Source: Achatina immaculata (lineage: Eukaryota; Mollusca; Gastropoda; Stylommatophora; Achatinidae). From it: a stretch of DNA of 64,000 nt. A program made the position numbers and the translations under genes. A model generated the notes under the pieces. The model searched no databases, was not told where the DNA came from, and was given only the letters and a program-made list of their open reading frames with translations. Positions within the stretch are counted from its first letter, which is position 1, and every line of letters starts with the position of its first letter. The DNA lies in contig CM019716.1 of NCBI GenBank assembly GCA_009760885.1, positions 4,469,501-4,533,500 on the forward strand. The letters are read 5' to 3'. Shown in pieces: positions 1 through 11,708 of this stretch.

Positions 1-1217
1 TGGAACAACATTGCAGTTGGTTCTACGTATTTTTTACTTAACAAATTTTTCCGTAAGTGCTGGGGTATATTAGGCTTGTCTGTTATATGGCCCACAACGT
101 GCAACAACTTTCAAAACTGGTCGGTGATTTGCAAAAGATTGACAACATCTGTCTTAGATATATACATGAAAGTGGCAGGAAATCAGCACTTACTGCTGTC
201 AGGTCTTCACCTCACCTAGAACTAGAACACCAGGATGATTACATGCGATAGCTAATTATCTCACTAAGTTCTCATGACACATGGATTTAGAATATATGTT
301 TAACTGTCGTTCTGTGTCAAAGAAAATGTGCCCTCTCCTTTGAAATTACAGCCAAGAAGCAGAGATATAATCAAGTGTCTCCCACTGGTAATAAGAGAAA
401 TGTCTTGATATGAGAGAATCGATTATTGGAAATCTCACAGAGAAATTAAGTTTTCTGGTAGCAAATTACCAGCGTCTATCTTTTTTTTTCTTTTAAAAAG
501 CGCTTATTCAATATAGGTCAGTCGAAAAGTGAAAAGTAAAGGTATAAATATTATATGTTTCTTTACATTTTTGCAATCCATTATTTTCACTAAACGACCG
601 ACACAAGAAGAATTTAGATTTGGCATGAAGTTCACATGACAGATATGTTCACTATACTTTTTTGTTTCAGTTTAACAAGTCAAATCCCACACAAACAAAA
701 ACACAACACAATATTTTTCTCACATTGAAGAAAAACTGCGCAGTAAATGACAGACAAGTACATACAATCTACAGAACTAAATATGTTTGCTTAACATAAC
801 GTGCTATAATTATTAACACATACGGACATGTCGTTTTAAAATATTAACACTAATAAATACAACATTTGTAACAATCCTCACAATTTAACATTTTAACTAT
901 CAGTCCAAATCTCCGAGGACAAATTTTAAAGAAAACAATCGATTTCTTGTTCCTTTTTTTCCATGTCAAGAGACCTATAATTAACCTCTATGGTAATTTG
1001 AAATGTGCTTAGAAAAAAAGAAACATTTAGATTTAATTATTTTTAAATGAAAATCAACAGCAAATCTACCCACAAATTTATTTCACAAACACCTATGTTC
1101 AGCTACATAGACATTCTATATATATTATTCACGACACAGCCATAATTATCATCTACATATCGTTACTAGACACTGCTATATGATAAAGCTTTTTTTTAAA
1201 TAGAAATAACTACGAAT
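1..1217 (+). other. 5' flank of receptor gene 1
   Basis: AT-rich non-coding DNA upstream of exon 1. Around 225-330 it can be aligned by eye with 26230-26330 upstream of receptor gene 2 (shared phrases such as TCATGACACA and GTCAAAGAAAAT). The segmental duplication therefore includes the 5' flank. No convincing exon is seen; the short reading frame at 57-251 has no recognisable domain. Confidence 0.5.
1117..1126 (+). promoter_or_regulatory. candidate TATA element of gene 1
   Basis: A TATATATATT stretch lies 101 bases before the ATG of exon 1. Gene 2 has TATATAAG 104 bases before its ATG, so spacing is nearly conserved between paralogues. The region is AT-rich, chance matches are likely, and no transcription start can be read from sequence. 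Confidence 0.25.
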
Positions 1218-1467
1218 ATGAAAACCCACTTTGGTATCATAATAACTGAGCACACTACGGTTGGCCGTTATACCACAACTGAATTTTTCACTGTTAGAGA
1301 GTTAGCTCTGGATCCGGTCTCTAGTGACCTGCGTGAGACATTCCAGTTGATCAATTACGTCATTCTCTGTGGATGTCTCAGTCTGTTCGGCATTGGGGCA
1401 AACATCGTCAACATCATCGTATTTGTCAAACAAGGGTTTAAGGACAGCATCACCATTAGTTTGTTAG
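1218..1467 (+). CDS. chemosensory-type GPCR gene 1, exon 1 (N-terminus and TM1)
   Basis: This exon encodes 83 residues plus the first base of a glycine codon. It contains a roughly 43-residue extracellular N-terminus and TM1, with the class-A pattern G-I-G-A-N-I-V-N near residues 57-65. The exon ends TTAG|GTATGT, a good splice donor in phase 1. Exon 1 of gene 2 has the same length (250 nt) and phase and is highly similar, which supports the ATG chosen. Gene 2 has an N-S-T glycosylation site at residues 19-21; gene 1 has T-T-T there. The exon joins exon 2 (6174 or 7800) in frame. Family assignment rests on motifs in exons 2 and 3. The ligand is unknown. Confidence 0.8.
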
Positions 1468-1705
1468 GTATGTCTTGTTTACACCAGATATTTTTTTGTG
1501 CGAAGATAAAGGTCAAATATGTTTTATAGCGTGTTCAATGGATACTTCACCTGTATGAAGATAATGTCCACTTTATCCTTCATCCATTCACAGCATAATC
1601 CAGTGTACCTCATCGTGAAGATGTTCTCCGTTCTTGGATGCAGTTTTCTTCAGCACAGTTCAACGAGCATTATTCTTTTTTTTCGCATTTCTGAAGACGC
1701 TGTAC

Positions 1706-1943
1706 TAACATGCTAGCGTCAGGGTTGGCAAACTGTAGGTAACATGCTAGCGTCAGGGTTGGCAAACTGTAGGTAACATGCTAGCGTCAGGGTTGGCAAA
1801 CTGTAGGTAACATGCTAGCGTCAGGGTTGGCAAACTGTAGGTAACATGCTAGCGTCAGGGTTGGCAAACTGTAGGTAACATGCTAGCGTCAGGGTTGGCA
1901 AACTGTAGGTAACATGCTAGCGTCAGGGTTGGCAAACTGTAGG
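1706..1943. repeat. 34-bp tandem repeat, 7 copies
   Basis: Seven copies, almost without variation, of a unit beginning AACATGCTAGCG and ending AACTGTAGG start every 34 bases from 1707. The homogeneity suggests recent expansion. It is absent at the corresponding place in intron 1 of gene 2. Confidence 0.95.
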
Positions 1944-3069
1944 CGATAAAAGACCCTGTCCCACTTTTTCAGTCAGTGATAACCCTAATAATAGACCCAG
2001 CCTGGCTAACGGGGCACGTATCGACATGGTCTACATGGTGGTGGAGTCTGCTAAAGAAGCATCACATACCCCCCATCCCTGCTTTTTATCTCCAATCAGG
2101 GACTGAAAAATAAATGATATATTAGCCATAACCCCCTCACAATCCGATACGATGCTGTAGCTCAATATCTTCACCGCATACGCCGTAAAGAGCACCAGTT
2201 CTCAGTTCCACTGAAGAGTTTTGCAGCTGGCTCAGATGGGGGCGGGGCAGGGCGGTGCAGGGAGCGAGAAACCCACCAACTTCAAGAAGGCACGTCGTTA
2301 TCTTTTCGGACACTCCAGCATTCATAGTGTTAACTCTGTCAAATATAAGAGATTAGTCAGTGAAAAATACAGTAAACATTGTTTAGAGTGATTGAGTTGA
2401 GTATTACTGTGGGTGTCTATAGAATAGGGTGATTATAACTAAGAATCTTTAGTCTGGATGTTTAATCTTCACGCAAGGCTAGGAATATTCCAGGTATTTT
2501 TGAGAGACCAGAAGCCATCTCTGTCTTAGACAAGGCTAAATAATCTGTACTAAACTATGTCTTTAAAACGGCCAGTATCTTGGGAGAATAGAAGCCATAT
2601 CTGTCTTAGACAAAGCTAAATAATCTGTACTAAACTATGTCTTTAAAACGGTCAGATGACTATGAGCCATTTATAGATTTTTTTTTTCAAATGGGAGTTA
2701 CTTTCTGTGTTTCGTTAAGGGGTTTGGTAATATCTGACCTTGGGGCCCAACGTGGGTCTCTACGGGACTGAGGAGTAATGTAGCATTTGCTGAACATAGG
2801 GTGCCAGATATGTTTGTTAGAGAACATAGGCAAACAAGTAATGAGATAAAAGATGTCAAGTAATTAGAAGATGAGATCTTGAAAAGTGAAGGCTATAGCA
2901 TGCTGCACTACGTTATATACTGGCATTTTTCGACAGATAAGAAGGCAGATGTCAGCTGTTGGGGGGGGGGGGGGGAGAACGGGGGAGTCGGGGGTTGGGG
3001 GGGGGGGGAAGAAAGGGTCTTCTAAGCATCATCTTGCTGAGCTGCAGTACCAGCTTAAACACATCGGCA

Positions 3070-3230
3070 CATAAGGCAGTTGCCCAGGGCCCCGCGATCC
3101 AAATACTGTCAGTGTAACTCTTCTTTGTGTGGGTTTAAACATGGCCAGTGTAAGTAGGAGCCCCAGCACATTGCTCTGCTCAGGGCCTTCAGTGCTGGTA
3201 GACGGTCCTGGTGAGCTACTCCTCTCACGT
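3070..3230. repeat. dispersed GGGCCCC-rich repeat
   Basis: The segment carries TTGCCCAGGGCCCC near its left end and GACGGTCCT near its right end. A related segment at 27500-27690 has both phrases in the same order. It could be the end of an unidentified transposon, or simply part of the segmental duplication, since both copies lie in intron 1. Confidence 0.4.
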
Positions 3231-4757
3231 CAGACATTACCAATGTCTGTTACGCGTGCATGATGGTGACAACGTTTAAATATGCAACAGATTATATTAC
3301 TTCATTATTTACAAACTACTGAATAACATTTCCCTTTTTTCATCAAAATATCCAACAGTCTAATGTAGTAGTCTGCCCATCATTACAGTGCTGTTTGTGC
3401 TAGATACAGTTTTGCCTATTAATGACTGTAGCACAGTCTTCTACATTTCATTAAGACTTCGATATTAGTTTCTACTTTCTTGGGGTACAGTAAGTTTTAT
3501 TCTTTCATGTAGGCAAACTTTTCACTGGGCGATGGCCTCTCCTATCTCTTACTTGAATATAATCAGTGGAAACAGCAGTGAGTTCTAGCTGCGTTAGAGA
3601 TCATGATGGAACTTTGTTTTTGTCATGTTCTAAAAAACCCTTGCAAAAATCCTAGAAATTTTCATTCCATATATATCCCCATGTTTGCCTACGATTGTCT
3701 GCCATGTAGGGCTAAATCTTACATTATTCCTTCCAAGTTATCCAAGTCCTTTCAGAATTCAGTATTTCTGAAGTTAATCTACATAAAGATTTTCTTTGGA
3801 TGATTACTGAATATAATTACAATAAAAATATATTGTGTTCTGAGTGAATATATCACACGCCTTTTTTTTACTTTTCTGCTTTAAACAAGGAAAATGCATC
3901 GTCTAAAGTTTAAATACCACAAAGTGCAGCTTATAATCGCTTGTCAACGTATTGTTTTGTTCAGTGCTAGAGTCATACAAGTCTAAATGTGAGTCTCTCT
4001 TTTGAAAAAAATTGAATCTGATGTTTTTAAATATTCGATAAAATCCAGATATTCTGTCCTAAATTTTGTGAAGACGAATACCAGTAGCAGATTCCTGGAG
4101 TACTAGGCTGAAGTATTTATATGGAAATGTTGTACCACACAAACATTTGTCATGTAGAAATATATGAACAAAATATATAAATACACTGAAGGCCGCTGTA
4201 GTAAAACTGTAGTAACAAATAATTAGATTTAGTTTTAAAAAAAGATAGAAACAGCTTCCTTCTCTAACAAAGCACACAGCTAATGATTGGAAGCTATTCC
4301 TACCAGCTTAAAATAAGAGTTTGTATAAGAAAATTCTGCTCCATTTATAAATTATAATATTGTTATGCCAACTTTTCAAATAGTTGTTTCATATTCAAGT
4401 TTAAAATACGGTACATTTTCCTGAGACAGACTTGATATTAATTTTATAATATTAATATAACATAAATTCCTATTGAATATGTTTAATACATTACGTGCCG
4501 TGCCTTTGCTATTAGAGTTAGCGACCATACATCTCTATTTTGTGCGATCTTTGTTCTTTGGTGTTTCTGATCAGTTCAAATGCTTTTCTTTTTCCATGCC
4601 ACTTGGTAACTGCGGCAATGATAGTTTTTTCTCGTCTTCTTTCTTATCTGTTCCCTTGAATTTTCAGGTCATGAACGATTTCTCTAACTTCTGTCCTCTC
4701 CTGACTTGTTCAAGAAATTTGACTGCCTTTTAAACAAGGAGAATTGAAACTTACGTA

Positions 4758-6009
4758 TAACGAAGAGTCAAACGAAACGAGCCAAGGCCGCTAAATCTCC
4801 CGATATATGTTTGAGGGAGACACTGCATTTGTGTTATATTGTGTCAGTCGAAGTTTGTCAGAGCTGAAAGTGGAGTTAATTTAGGTTATTTGTTGTCAAG
4901 TTCAAGGTCACGCTAACAGACGTCAAGCAGGAAGAAATACCCTGCGCCTCGCCTTCCAGCATGTTTCTACGGAAGGAAGAACAACTTTGGACTATTCGGT
5001 TTTTGACATCTGAAGGAAGTTCACAAGCAGAAATCCATCGAGGAATGGTAAATGTGTATCGTGAACACGCGTTGTCCTAAAGTCGTGTCAAGCAGTGGGC
5101 AGCGTGATATCAAAGTGGCAGGAAAAAAGTTCTTTAAGATTTGCGTCAAGGTCAGTCACGTGTGGTTATCACACCAGAAGAAATTCGTAAGGTTGATGAC
5201 TTGCTGCGTTGTGACCAAAGAATAACAGAGGGTGATCTTGCTATTCATGTTGGCATTAATCACGATAGCATTCACACCATCCTTCACCAGCGCCTGGGGT
5301 ACAGGAAGGTGTGTGCTCATTGTGTTCCTCGGAACCTGACAGTTGATTAATAGGTTTGTGTGGCAGCAATATCTGAAGAGGTTCCAAGAAGAAGGAGATT
5401 CACTTCTGGTGCGTATTGCTTTTGGAGATGAATCTATTTGCTACTATCACGACCCTGGACCTCATAGAGAGAGCATGAAAAAGAAGCACACTCCGTCACT
5501 TCCAGCAGACAAGTCCAGGTCTCTGCCTAGTATAAGAGAGTTATGCCCACTATATTCTTCGATTACCACATGGTGCATCAAAAAATCCCGAACGTTAGTA
5601 GACCACTATACCAAACCTTACTGCCAAAATCAAGCAAAATCGACGTAGGTTCGTGGCTAGTGGTATCATCCATACCTCATGTGGCAAACAGAGCGAAGCA
5701 GAATTTAGGTGAAAATGGCCTGAGAGTTCACAAGCGACCCCTCTACAATCCGAACATCTCAGATGAGCTTTCCAATTCTTTAGTTCACTGAAGAAGCATC
5801 TGAGAGGTAAGGAATTTGAGTCGGACGATGCAGTTCGCCAAGTGGTACGTTCTTGGCTCTGACAGCAGACTAAAGACTTTTATGAAGACGGTATACTTTA
5901 GTTGGTGAAACAGCGGCAGAGATGTATATACAATGGAGAGATTATTGACAGGTAAATCTAATACTTTTTTGTAGTTAGGGCCTGCTCGTTTTCATTTGAC
6001 TGCTCCCTA
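4758..6009 (+). mobile_element. mariner transposon relic in intron 1 of gene 1
   Basis: A 1.25-kb element bounded by TA dinucleotides with roughly 30-bp imperfect terminal inverted repeats: AGTCAAACGAAACGAGCC on the left, and on the right the reverse complement reads AGTCAAATGAAAACGAGC. The transposase frame starts near 4960 and is broken by stops. Readable parts are the helix-turn-helix linker with VITPEEIRKVDDLL and LGYRKVCAH (5141-5350), GDES in the first catalytic block (5343-5648), and a C-terminal part resembling the P-Y-S-P-D-L / L-K-K-H-L block (to about 5940). It is inactive. The length fits mariner's usual 1.3 kb. Confidence 0.85.
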
Positions 6010-6173
6010 TGAAGGTTTTAATTGTATATTAAACTATGCTGACTTATCGTGTAGTTGAAGTTTATGTTGAACTATTCACATATTCACAATGATATAATTA
6101 TAATGTCTTTCGAGTATTCAAATCAATTTGGCCGAAGACCACACAGTATTGTCGTTTTATCATACCAATCCAG

Positions 6174-6321
6174 GTCTAGCTATAGCGGATCTTGCGTGCC
6201 TGGTTACTATGCTTTGGATTAGCATCTGCTATAGTTCCTTGTTTGAGTACCTGGACTTGCCTTTCGAATCTCTGGACGTCATGTATGTTACAGGTGGTTG
6301 CGTAAACGTGTGTTTTAACAG
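6174..6321 (+). CDS. chemosensory-type GPCR gene 1, exon 2, copy a (TM2 to start of TM3)
   Basis: A 148-nt exon after ATCCAG and before GTACGA, phase 1 in and phase 2 out, exactly as in gene 2. It encodes TM2 with the class-A core L-A-I-A-D (Asp 2.50), the first extracellular loop and the start of TM3 (V-C-F-N-R). It completes the glycine codon of exon 1 and joins exon 3 through an arginine codon. It is identical to copy b, so inclusion of either gives the same protein; inclusion of both would shift the frame because 148 is not a multiple of 3. Confidence 0.8.
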
Positions 6322-6691
6322 GTACGATACAAAGGTAATGCTAAATGAGTGTTTGAAACTGTTATGTATTAGTATTGAGTATTAGTCTCTTTTGCACATT
6401 AGACAAAAACTAACTACAAGGCCATTTAATCTACATAAAATTGTGCCCGTCTAAGGTCAGGCGCACTAGACAGCTGCTTTTATCAGCTAAAGATAAAATC
6501 TGCCAAGAGTGAACACTTACTACCATCATGATATATATTCTTACATACAGTAATAAAATGCTTAGTTTGTCACCTATTACAAGGATTCTCAAAATAAAGC
6601 AACTCGAGAAGATTTTATTTATTTAAAGAGACTAACTTTACACGCTTACATTTCTGTTATGCATGATCTAAAAGTTGTAAAAATGATATCT

Positions 6692-7635
6692 CACGCGTTG
6701 TCCTAAAGTCGTGTCAAGCAGTGGGCAGCGTGATATCAAAGTGGCAGGAAAAAAGTTCTTTAAGATTTGCGTCAAGGTCAGTCACGTGTGGTTATCACAC
6801 CAGAAGAAATTCGTAAGGTTGATGACTTGCTGCGTTGTGACCAAAGAATAACAGAGGGTGATCTTGCTATTCATGTTGGCATTAATCACGATAGCATTCA
6901 CACCATCCTTCACCAGCGCCTGGGGTACAGGAAGGTGTGTGCTCATTGTGTTCCTCGGAACCTGACAGTTGATTAATAGGTTTGTGTGGCAGCAATATCT
7001 GAAGAGGTTCCAAGAAGAAGGAGATTCACTTCTGGTGCGTATTGCTTTTGGAGATGAATCTATTTGCTACTATCACGACCCTGGACCTCATAGAGAGAGC
7101 ATGAAAAAGAAGCACACTCCGTCACTTCCAGCAGACAAGTCCAGGTCTCTGCCTAGTATAAGAGAGTTATGCCCACTATATTCTTCGATTACCACATGGT
7201 GCATCAAAAAATCCCGAACGTTAGTAGACCACTATACCAAACCTTACTGCCAAAATCAAGCAAAATCGACGTAGGTTCGTGGCTAGTGGTATCATCCATA
7301 CCTCATGTGGCAAACAGAGCGAAGCAGAATTTAGGTGAAAATGGCCTGAGAGTTCACAAGCGACCCCTCTACAATCCGAACATCTCAGATGAGCTTTCCA
7401 ATTCTTTAGTTCACTGAAGAAGCATCTGAGAGGTAAGGAATTTGAGTCGGACGATGCAGTTCGCCAAGTGGTACGTTCTTGGCTCTGACAGCAGACTAAA
7501 GACTTTTATGAAGACGGTATACTTTAGTTGGTGAAACAGCGGCAGAGATGTATATACAATGGAGAGATTATTGACAGGTAAATCTAATACTTTTTTGTAG
7601 TTAGGGCCTGCTCGTTTTCATTTGACTGCTCCCTA
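6692..7635 (+). mobile_element. 5'-truncated mariner, duplicated copy
   Basis: Exact repeat of positions 5066-6009 of the upstream mariner. It lacks the left inverted repeat and the first transposase helix because the tandem duplication starts inside the element. It arose by duplication rather than by a new transposition. Confidence 0.85.
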
Positions 7636-7799
7636 TGAAGGTTTTAATTGTATATTAAACTATGCTGACTTATCGTGTAGTTGAAGTTTATGTTGAACTA
7701 TTCACATATTCACAATGATATAATTATAATGTCTTTCGAGTATTCAAATCAATTTGGCCGAAGACCACACAGTATTGTCGTTTTATCATACCAATCCAG

Positions 7800-7947
7800 G
7801 TCTAGCTATAGCGGATCTTGCGTGCCTGGTTACTATGCTTTGGATTAGCATCTGCTATAGTTCCTTGTTTGAGTACCTGGACTTGCCTTTCGAATCTCTG
7901 GACGTCATGTATGTTACAGGTGGTTGCGTAAACGTGTGTTTTAACAG
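7800..7947 (+). CDS. chemosensory-type GPCR gene 1, exon 2, copy b
   Basis: Second copy of the 148-nt exon with the same acceptor (ATCCAG) and donor (GTACGA) and no base differences seen from copy a. Because splicing both copies breaks the frame, the copies must be used one at a time if both are transcribed. Confidence 0.75.
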
Positions 7948-8317
7948 GTACGATACAAAGGTAATGCTAAATGAGTGTTTGAAACTGTTATGTATTAGTA
8001 TTGAGTATTAGTCTCTTTTGCACATTAGACAAAAACTAACTACAAGGCCATTTAATCTACATAAAATTGTGCCCGTCTAAGGTCAGGCGCACTAGACAGC
8101 TGCTTTTATCAGCTAAAGATAAAATCTGCCAAGAGTGAACACTTACTACCATCATGATATATATTCTTACATACAGTAATAAAATGCTTAGTTTGTCACC
8201 TATTACAAGGATTCTCAAAATAAAGCAACTCGAGAAGATTTTATTTATTTAAAGAGACTAACTTTACACGCTTACATTTCTGTTATGCATGATCTAAAAG
8301 TTGTAAAAATGATATCT

Positions 8318-8560
8318 CACTCGTAGTCCTTTTTCCACTGCGTCAGTTCTTAGATAGAGGTAGTTCCCACTACGTGCAAGTAAACATATTTTAATGTCGT
8401 CTCTGCTGTATTTGCCCGTGTGTTGTAACTGTGTGATTTATTGTACTCTAAACCAGGTTCTCCAAACGATTAGCACAAACTAACTAGACATGCTTGTGTA
8501 GAAAACTTAATGCAGGGGACAAAAATTTCATTTTGAAAAAAAGGTGGTCCTGTTATATCA
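8318..8560. other. intron 2 of gene 1, no feature seen
   Basis: Unique-looking AT-rich sequence between the duplicated block and the 50-bp repeat array. No reading frame, splice-site pair or repeat is recognisable. Confidence 0.4.
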
Positions 8561-9060
8561 TGGAGATTCATATAATACATCAAACAATACTTGTATGATG
8601 CTAGTGCCCATGGAGATTCTTAGAATACATCAAACAATACTTGTATGATGCTAGTGCCCATGGAGATTCTTAGAATACATCAAACAATACTTGTATGATG
8701 CTAGTGCCCATGGAGATTCTTAGAATACATCAAACAATACTTGTATGATGCTAGTGCCCATGGAGATTCTTAGAATACATCAAACAATACTTGTATGATG
8801 CTAGTGCCCATGGAGATTCTTAGAATATATCAAACAATACTTGTATGATGTTAGTGCCCATGGAGATTCTTAGAATACATCAAACAATACTTGTATGATG
8901 CTAGTGCCCATGGAGATTCTTAGAATACATCAAACAATACCTGTATGATGCTAGTGCCAATGGAGATTCTTAGAATACATCAAACAATACTTGTATGATG
9001 CTAGTGCCCATGGAGATTCTTAGAATACATCAAACAATACTTGTATGATGCTAGTGCCCA
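8561..9060. repeat. 50-bp tandem repeat, 10 copies
   Basis: Ten head-to-tail copies of a 50-bp unit containing TGGAGATTCTTAGAATAC and TTGTATGATGCTAGTGCC, with only a few substitutions (first copy, and copies near 8821-8870 and 8941-8960). There are no spacers between copies, so it is a minisatellite. Confidence 0.95.
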
Positions 9061-9155
9061 TATTTTCCTACACCTGACAACGGGAACCCCAAGAGGAGTT
9101 CTGAAAGCTGTTGTAAAACTATTCTCCCCCCCACCCCCGCCAACTTTCCCTTATT

Positions 9156-9318
9156 GATTCAGCCAGTCATTTGCATGTCCTTTGCGGAACTTTGCGTCCC
9201 TAACAGCTCTCCTGTAAGCAAGATGGCCTGCTGATGATGCATTCATCTGTATATTATAAACGATGTCTTGCAGCCATCTTCGCCTTGGTCTTCCTCTCTT
9301 TCTTTTTGCCATATTGAT
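9156..9318 (-). mobile_element. LINE-A 3'-end fragment
   Basis: On the minus strand this is the last part of the LINE-A ORF, the region coding G-K-R-K-R-G-R-P-R-R-R-W and L-Q-D-I-I, plus the 3' end. It matches 22600-22760, 24305-24470 and 49300-49465 closely. Only about 160 bp remain. Confidence 0.75.
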
Positions 9319-9339
9319 TACCCATCCTATTTCTATCCA

Positions 9340-9580
9340 TTACGTTGTCCCTTAAAACATGTGGGCCTACAGGCCCGGAGTAAGTACCAGATGGATCTAT
9401 CCTCTTATTGGGCCTGCCTGACAGTTTACAATGATTCAGACCTGGCTGCCTCTTCTTCTGGAGCTCTAGAAGGAGTCACAGTTGAGTGACTAGGTCTCCT
9501 CTTGCCAGACTTGAACCAATGACTTCGAAGTGGAACACCAGCGCTGTTCTGAACACTACACCAATCAGGAACACTAACTG
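9340..9580 (-). mobile_element. tRNA-derived SINE
   Basis: Read on the minus strand, 9575 to 9505 resembles a tRNA 5' region: TGGTGTAGTGTTCAGAACAG gives an A-box and, about 30 bases on, GGTTCAAGTC gives a B-box. A body with CTTCTAGAGCTCCAGAAG follows. The A-box/B-box pair with a non-tRNA body is the usual SINE layout. No tRNA clover-leaf is intact. Confidence 0.5.
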
Positions 9581-9988
9581 CATTACAATGAAAGAAAGCA
9601 TCGTTAACATTTATTATCTGAGATTTAAGTATCAAAGATTTAAAATTAACGTTTAGCCCTTTTCTTATCCTTTGTCACATATTTTGTAGACAAACCAGTC
9701 GAGCTGTTGGACTTACATAGTTTGTGTTTTAACACTAAACGGAAATATTTTAAACAATAAGTTTATTACCGACTGTATAACAGAACAAATGCATCGTTTA
9801 GGTTCCATATCACTTTAAATCACTTCAGATCATCTTCAATAACTTTTTGCTTCGAATTCAAAATAAAAACAGATTTGAAAACACATACTTGGTTAACGAA
9901 ACAAATAAAAAAATTAATCACCTTCGGGTATGGAGCTTATGGTTAAACATTGTTACACTTTTGGTTTCGGATACAATGGGCGATAGTA

Positions 9989-10060
9989 AGAAGAAGAAGG
10001 AAGAGGAGGAGAAAGAGGAGGAGAAAGAAGAAGAAGGGGAGAGAGAAAGAGGGAAAGAAT
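9989..10060. repeat. GA-rich microsatellite
   Basis: Purine-only stretch of GAA, GGA and GAGA units. The matching place in locus 2 is a (GAA)n run at about 36021-36055. Confidence 0.85.
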
Positions 10061-10385
10061 AAGAAGAATCCGGTATGAACGTCTTAATAGATCAATAACG
10101 TGAAGACAAAAAGAAAAACGTTAATGACAACATCAGACACAAATCCAGACTTCCCAAACTGTTTGAAACGTTCCCAGACGATCGTGTGGCAGGTGAATGT
10201 CGGATATTAATTGTCCCTTCCAGGCATCGCTGAGCCGGGTAACGTCTATCATGACAGCTTCTAGTGATAATTGATCGACAGAATCGAGCATGCCAGAAAA
10301 AAAAACTAGGTTTGTGTTACAAGGTCAAGACTGGCAAGAAGTAATGAAAGACTCCAGACAATATATTCCACAGTTTAACCTTAGA

Positions 10386-10473
10386 AGTGAGTGAGTGAGT
10401 GAGTGAGTGAGTGAGTGAGTGAGTGAGTGAGTGAGTGAGTGAGTGAGTGAGTGAGTGAGTGAGTGAGTGAGTG
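10386..10473. repeat. (GTGA)n microsatellite
   Basis: About 22 uninterrupted copies of the tetranucleotide GTGA. Confidence 0.97.
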
Positions 10474-11012
10474 CAGCAAAAAAAAAACACTCAGCCCCCA
10501 AACTCGGTGACGACTATTCTAGGTAAACAACTATTGATCCCTAGACACAAATGTATCTCACCATCGGACATTGACAAAACAGTAATAATAAACCATAATT
10601 GACAGAATTTTTCTGAGTATTTTCTTTTACCATAAGAATGCAGCAGGGAGAGGCATCCCTTGACTAAGGACATGAGAAACATCGCAACAAGCGCACATAA
10701 GAGTCGTGGAACATAGTGTGTTGCTTTCACTCCGCCCTAGGATCTTGTTCGACATGCTGTACTCTGTAGTTCGAGTCACAGTCATATTTTTACCAGTTTT
10801 CTTTCTCTCATGTCTTAAGTGCTTTGAGTTTTTTCCAGGATAACCTTTTAACGTCATGATTTGATTGATGGGTGCCGTGAAGCGTGACACAAAGTGAAGA
10901 GTTTCTGTGGGATATGTTATACTCTCTTTCTCTCCTTTCTCTGCCATCTCTATCCAATAATCCTAAAACTAATCATAATAAAAGGACAAAACAAAAATAA
11001 TGAAAAGTCAGT

Positions 11013-11640
11013 CAATTTGTATACCTTGGCAGCTACATAGACCAGGATGGTGACACTAGAAAGGAAGTTAGGATCAGAATTGCAAAAACAGCATCAATCT
11101 TCAAGAATCTTGAGAACATATGGAATTCAAAAGTTATAAGCACAAAAACCAAGTTAAGACTATTCAGTTCAAATGTAATATCCACCCTCATTTATGCATG
11201 CGAAAGCTGGAAAACAACTAAAGAAATAGAAAAGAAATTAGACTCTTTTGAAAACAAATGCGTAAGGAAAATAATCGGCATCAAGTGGAATGATTTCAAG
11301 AACAATGCAGAGATAAGACAGATGATTGAACAACAACCAGTCTCATGGGTGATCAGGAAAAGGAGATGGACATATGTTGGTCACTTGATGAGAAGAAATG
11401 ATCAGAGAATCCCAAAACAAGCTATCAAGTGGAACACAACAGGCCGAAGAAAAAGAGGCGGACTGTGTGAAACTCTGAAGAGGACATTATTAAGAGAGGC
11501 CAAATTAACAGGCATAAAATCCTTTGATGAGGTTGAAAGACTCGCCGAAGACAGGAAAAATTGGTGAACTACTTTGCGAGCCCAATGTGACGTTTAACGG
11601 CACGGTAAGGATATAAGATATAAGATAAGAATCATAATAA
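11013..11640 (+). mobile_element. LINE-B ORF2 C-terminal fragment
   Basis: The reading frame, with few breaks, encodes the end of a non-LTR retrotransposon ORF2: Y-L-G-S-Y-I-D-Q-D-G-D, then Y-A-C-E-S-W, K-L-D-S-F-E-N-K and R-R-W-T-Y-V-G-H-L-M-R-R. It finishes with R-K-N-W-stop and a TATAAGA-rich tail. The RT catalytic part is missing (5' truncation). The same family appears at 46204-46432, 51140-51775 and 55885-56345. Confidence 0.8.
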
Positions 11641-11708
11641 AATATAAAATATAATAATATCTAAAATCTATAATATATAAATAATATATAAAAAGATTGG
11701 TTGTTTAC

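Larger units (their letters stand above)
1468..4757. other. intron 1 of gene 1, non-coding part
   Basis: Apart from the 34-bp tandem repeat this stretch shows no exon. Parts of 2340-3300 match 28160-29730 in intron 1 of gene 2 (for example the tract near 2885-2965 against 29540-29610). A G-rich tract lies at about 2960-3010. A dispersed repeat rich in GGGCCCC lies at 3070-3230 and recurs at 27500-27690. Confidence 0.5.
5066..8317. repeat. direct tandem duplication, 2 x 1626 bp, carrying exon 2
   Basis: Unit 1 (5066-6691) and unit 2 (6692-8317) look identical by eye over their whole length, offset 1626. The breakpoint lies inside the mariner transposase on one side and at TATCTCAC in intron 2 on the other, with CAC shared at the join. 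Each unit contains the 3' two-thirds of the mariner and a complete exon 2. Perfect identity means very recent duplication, gene conversion, or an assembly duplication. Confidence 0.95.
9646..10970. other. block paralogous to the 3' flank of gene 2
   Basis: This non-coding block matches 34710-34880 plus 35890-36790 (for example GTCCCTTCCAGGCATCGCTG at about 10216 and 36130). In locus 2 the matching block lies downstream of exon 3, but here it lies in intron 2, upstream of every exon 3 copy. A minus-strand frame is shared by the two copies but differs mostly at amino-acid-changing positions, so coding is not supported. Confidence 0.7.

Noticed and set aside
57..251. 64-codon frame at the left edge
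   Set aside because: No recognisable domain, no splice context, and the homologous region near 26150 is not open.
8561..9060. Regular 50-bp units, and the 29-bp arrays at 18323 and 20920, as a CRISPR array
   Set aside because: Units are head to tail without unique spacers, no cas genes are present, and the genome is eukaryotic.
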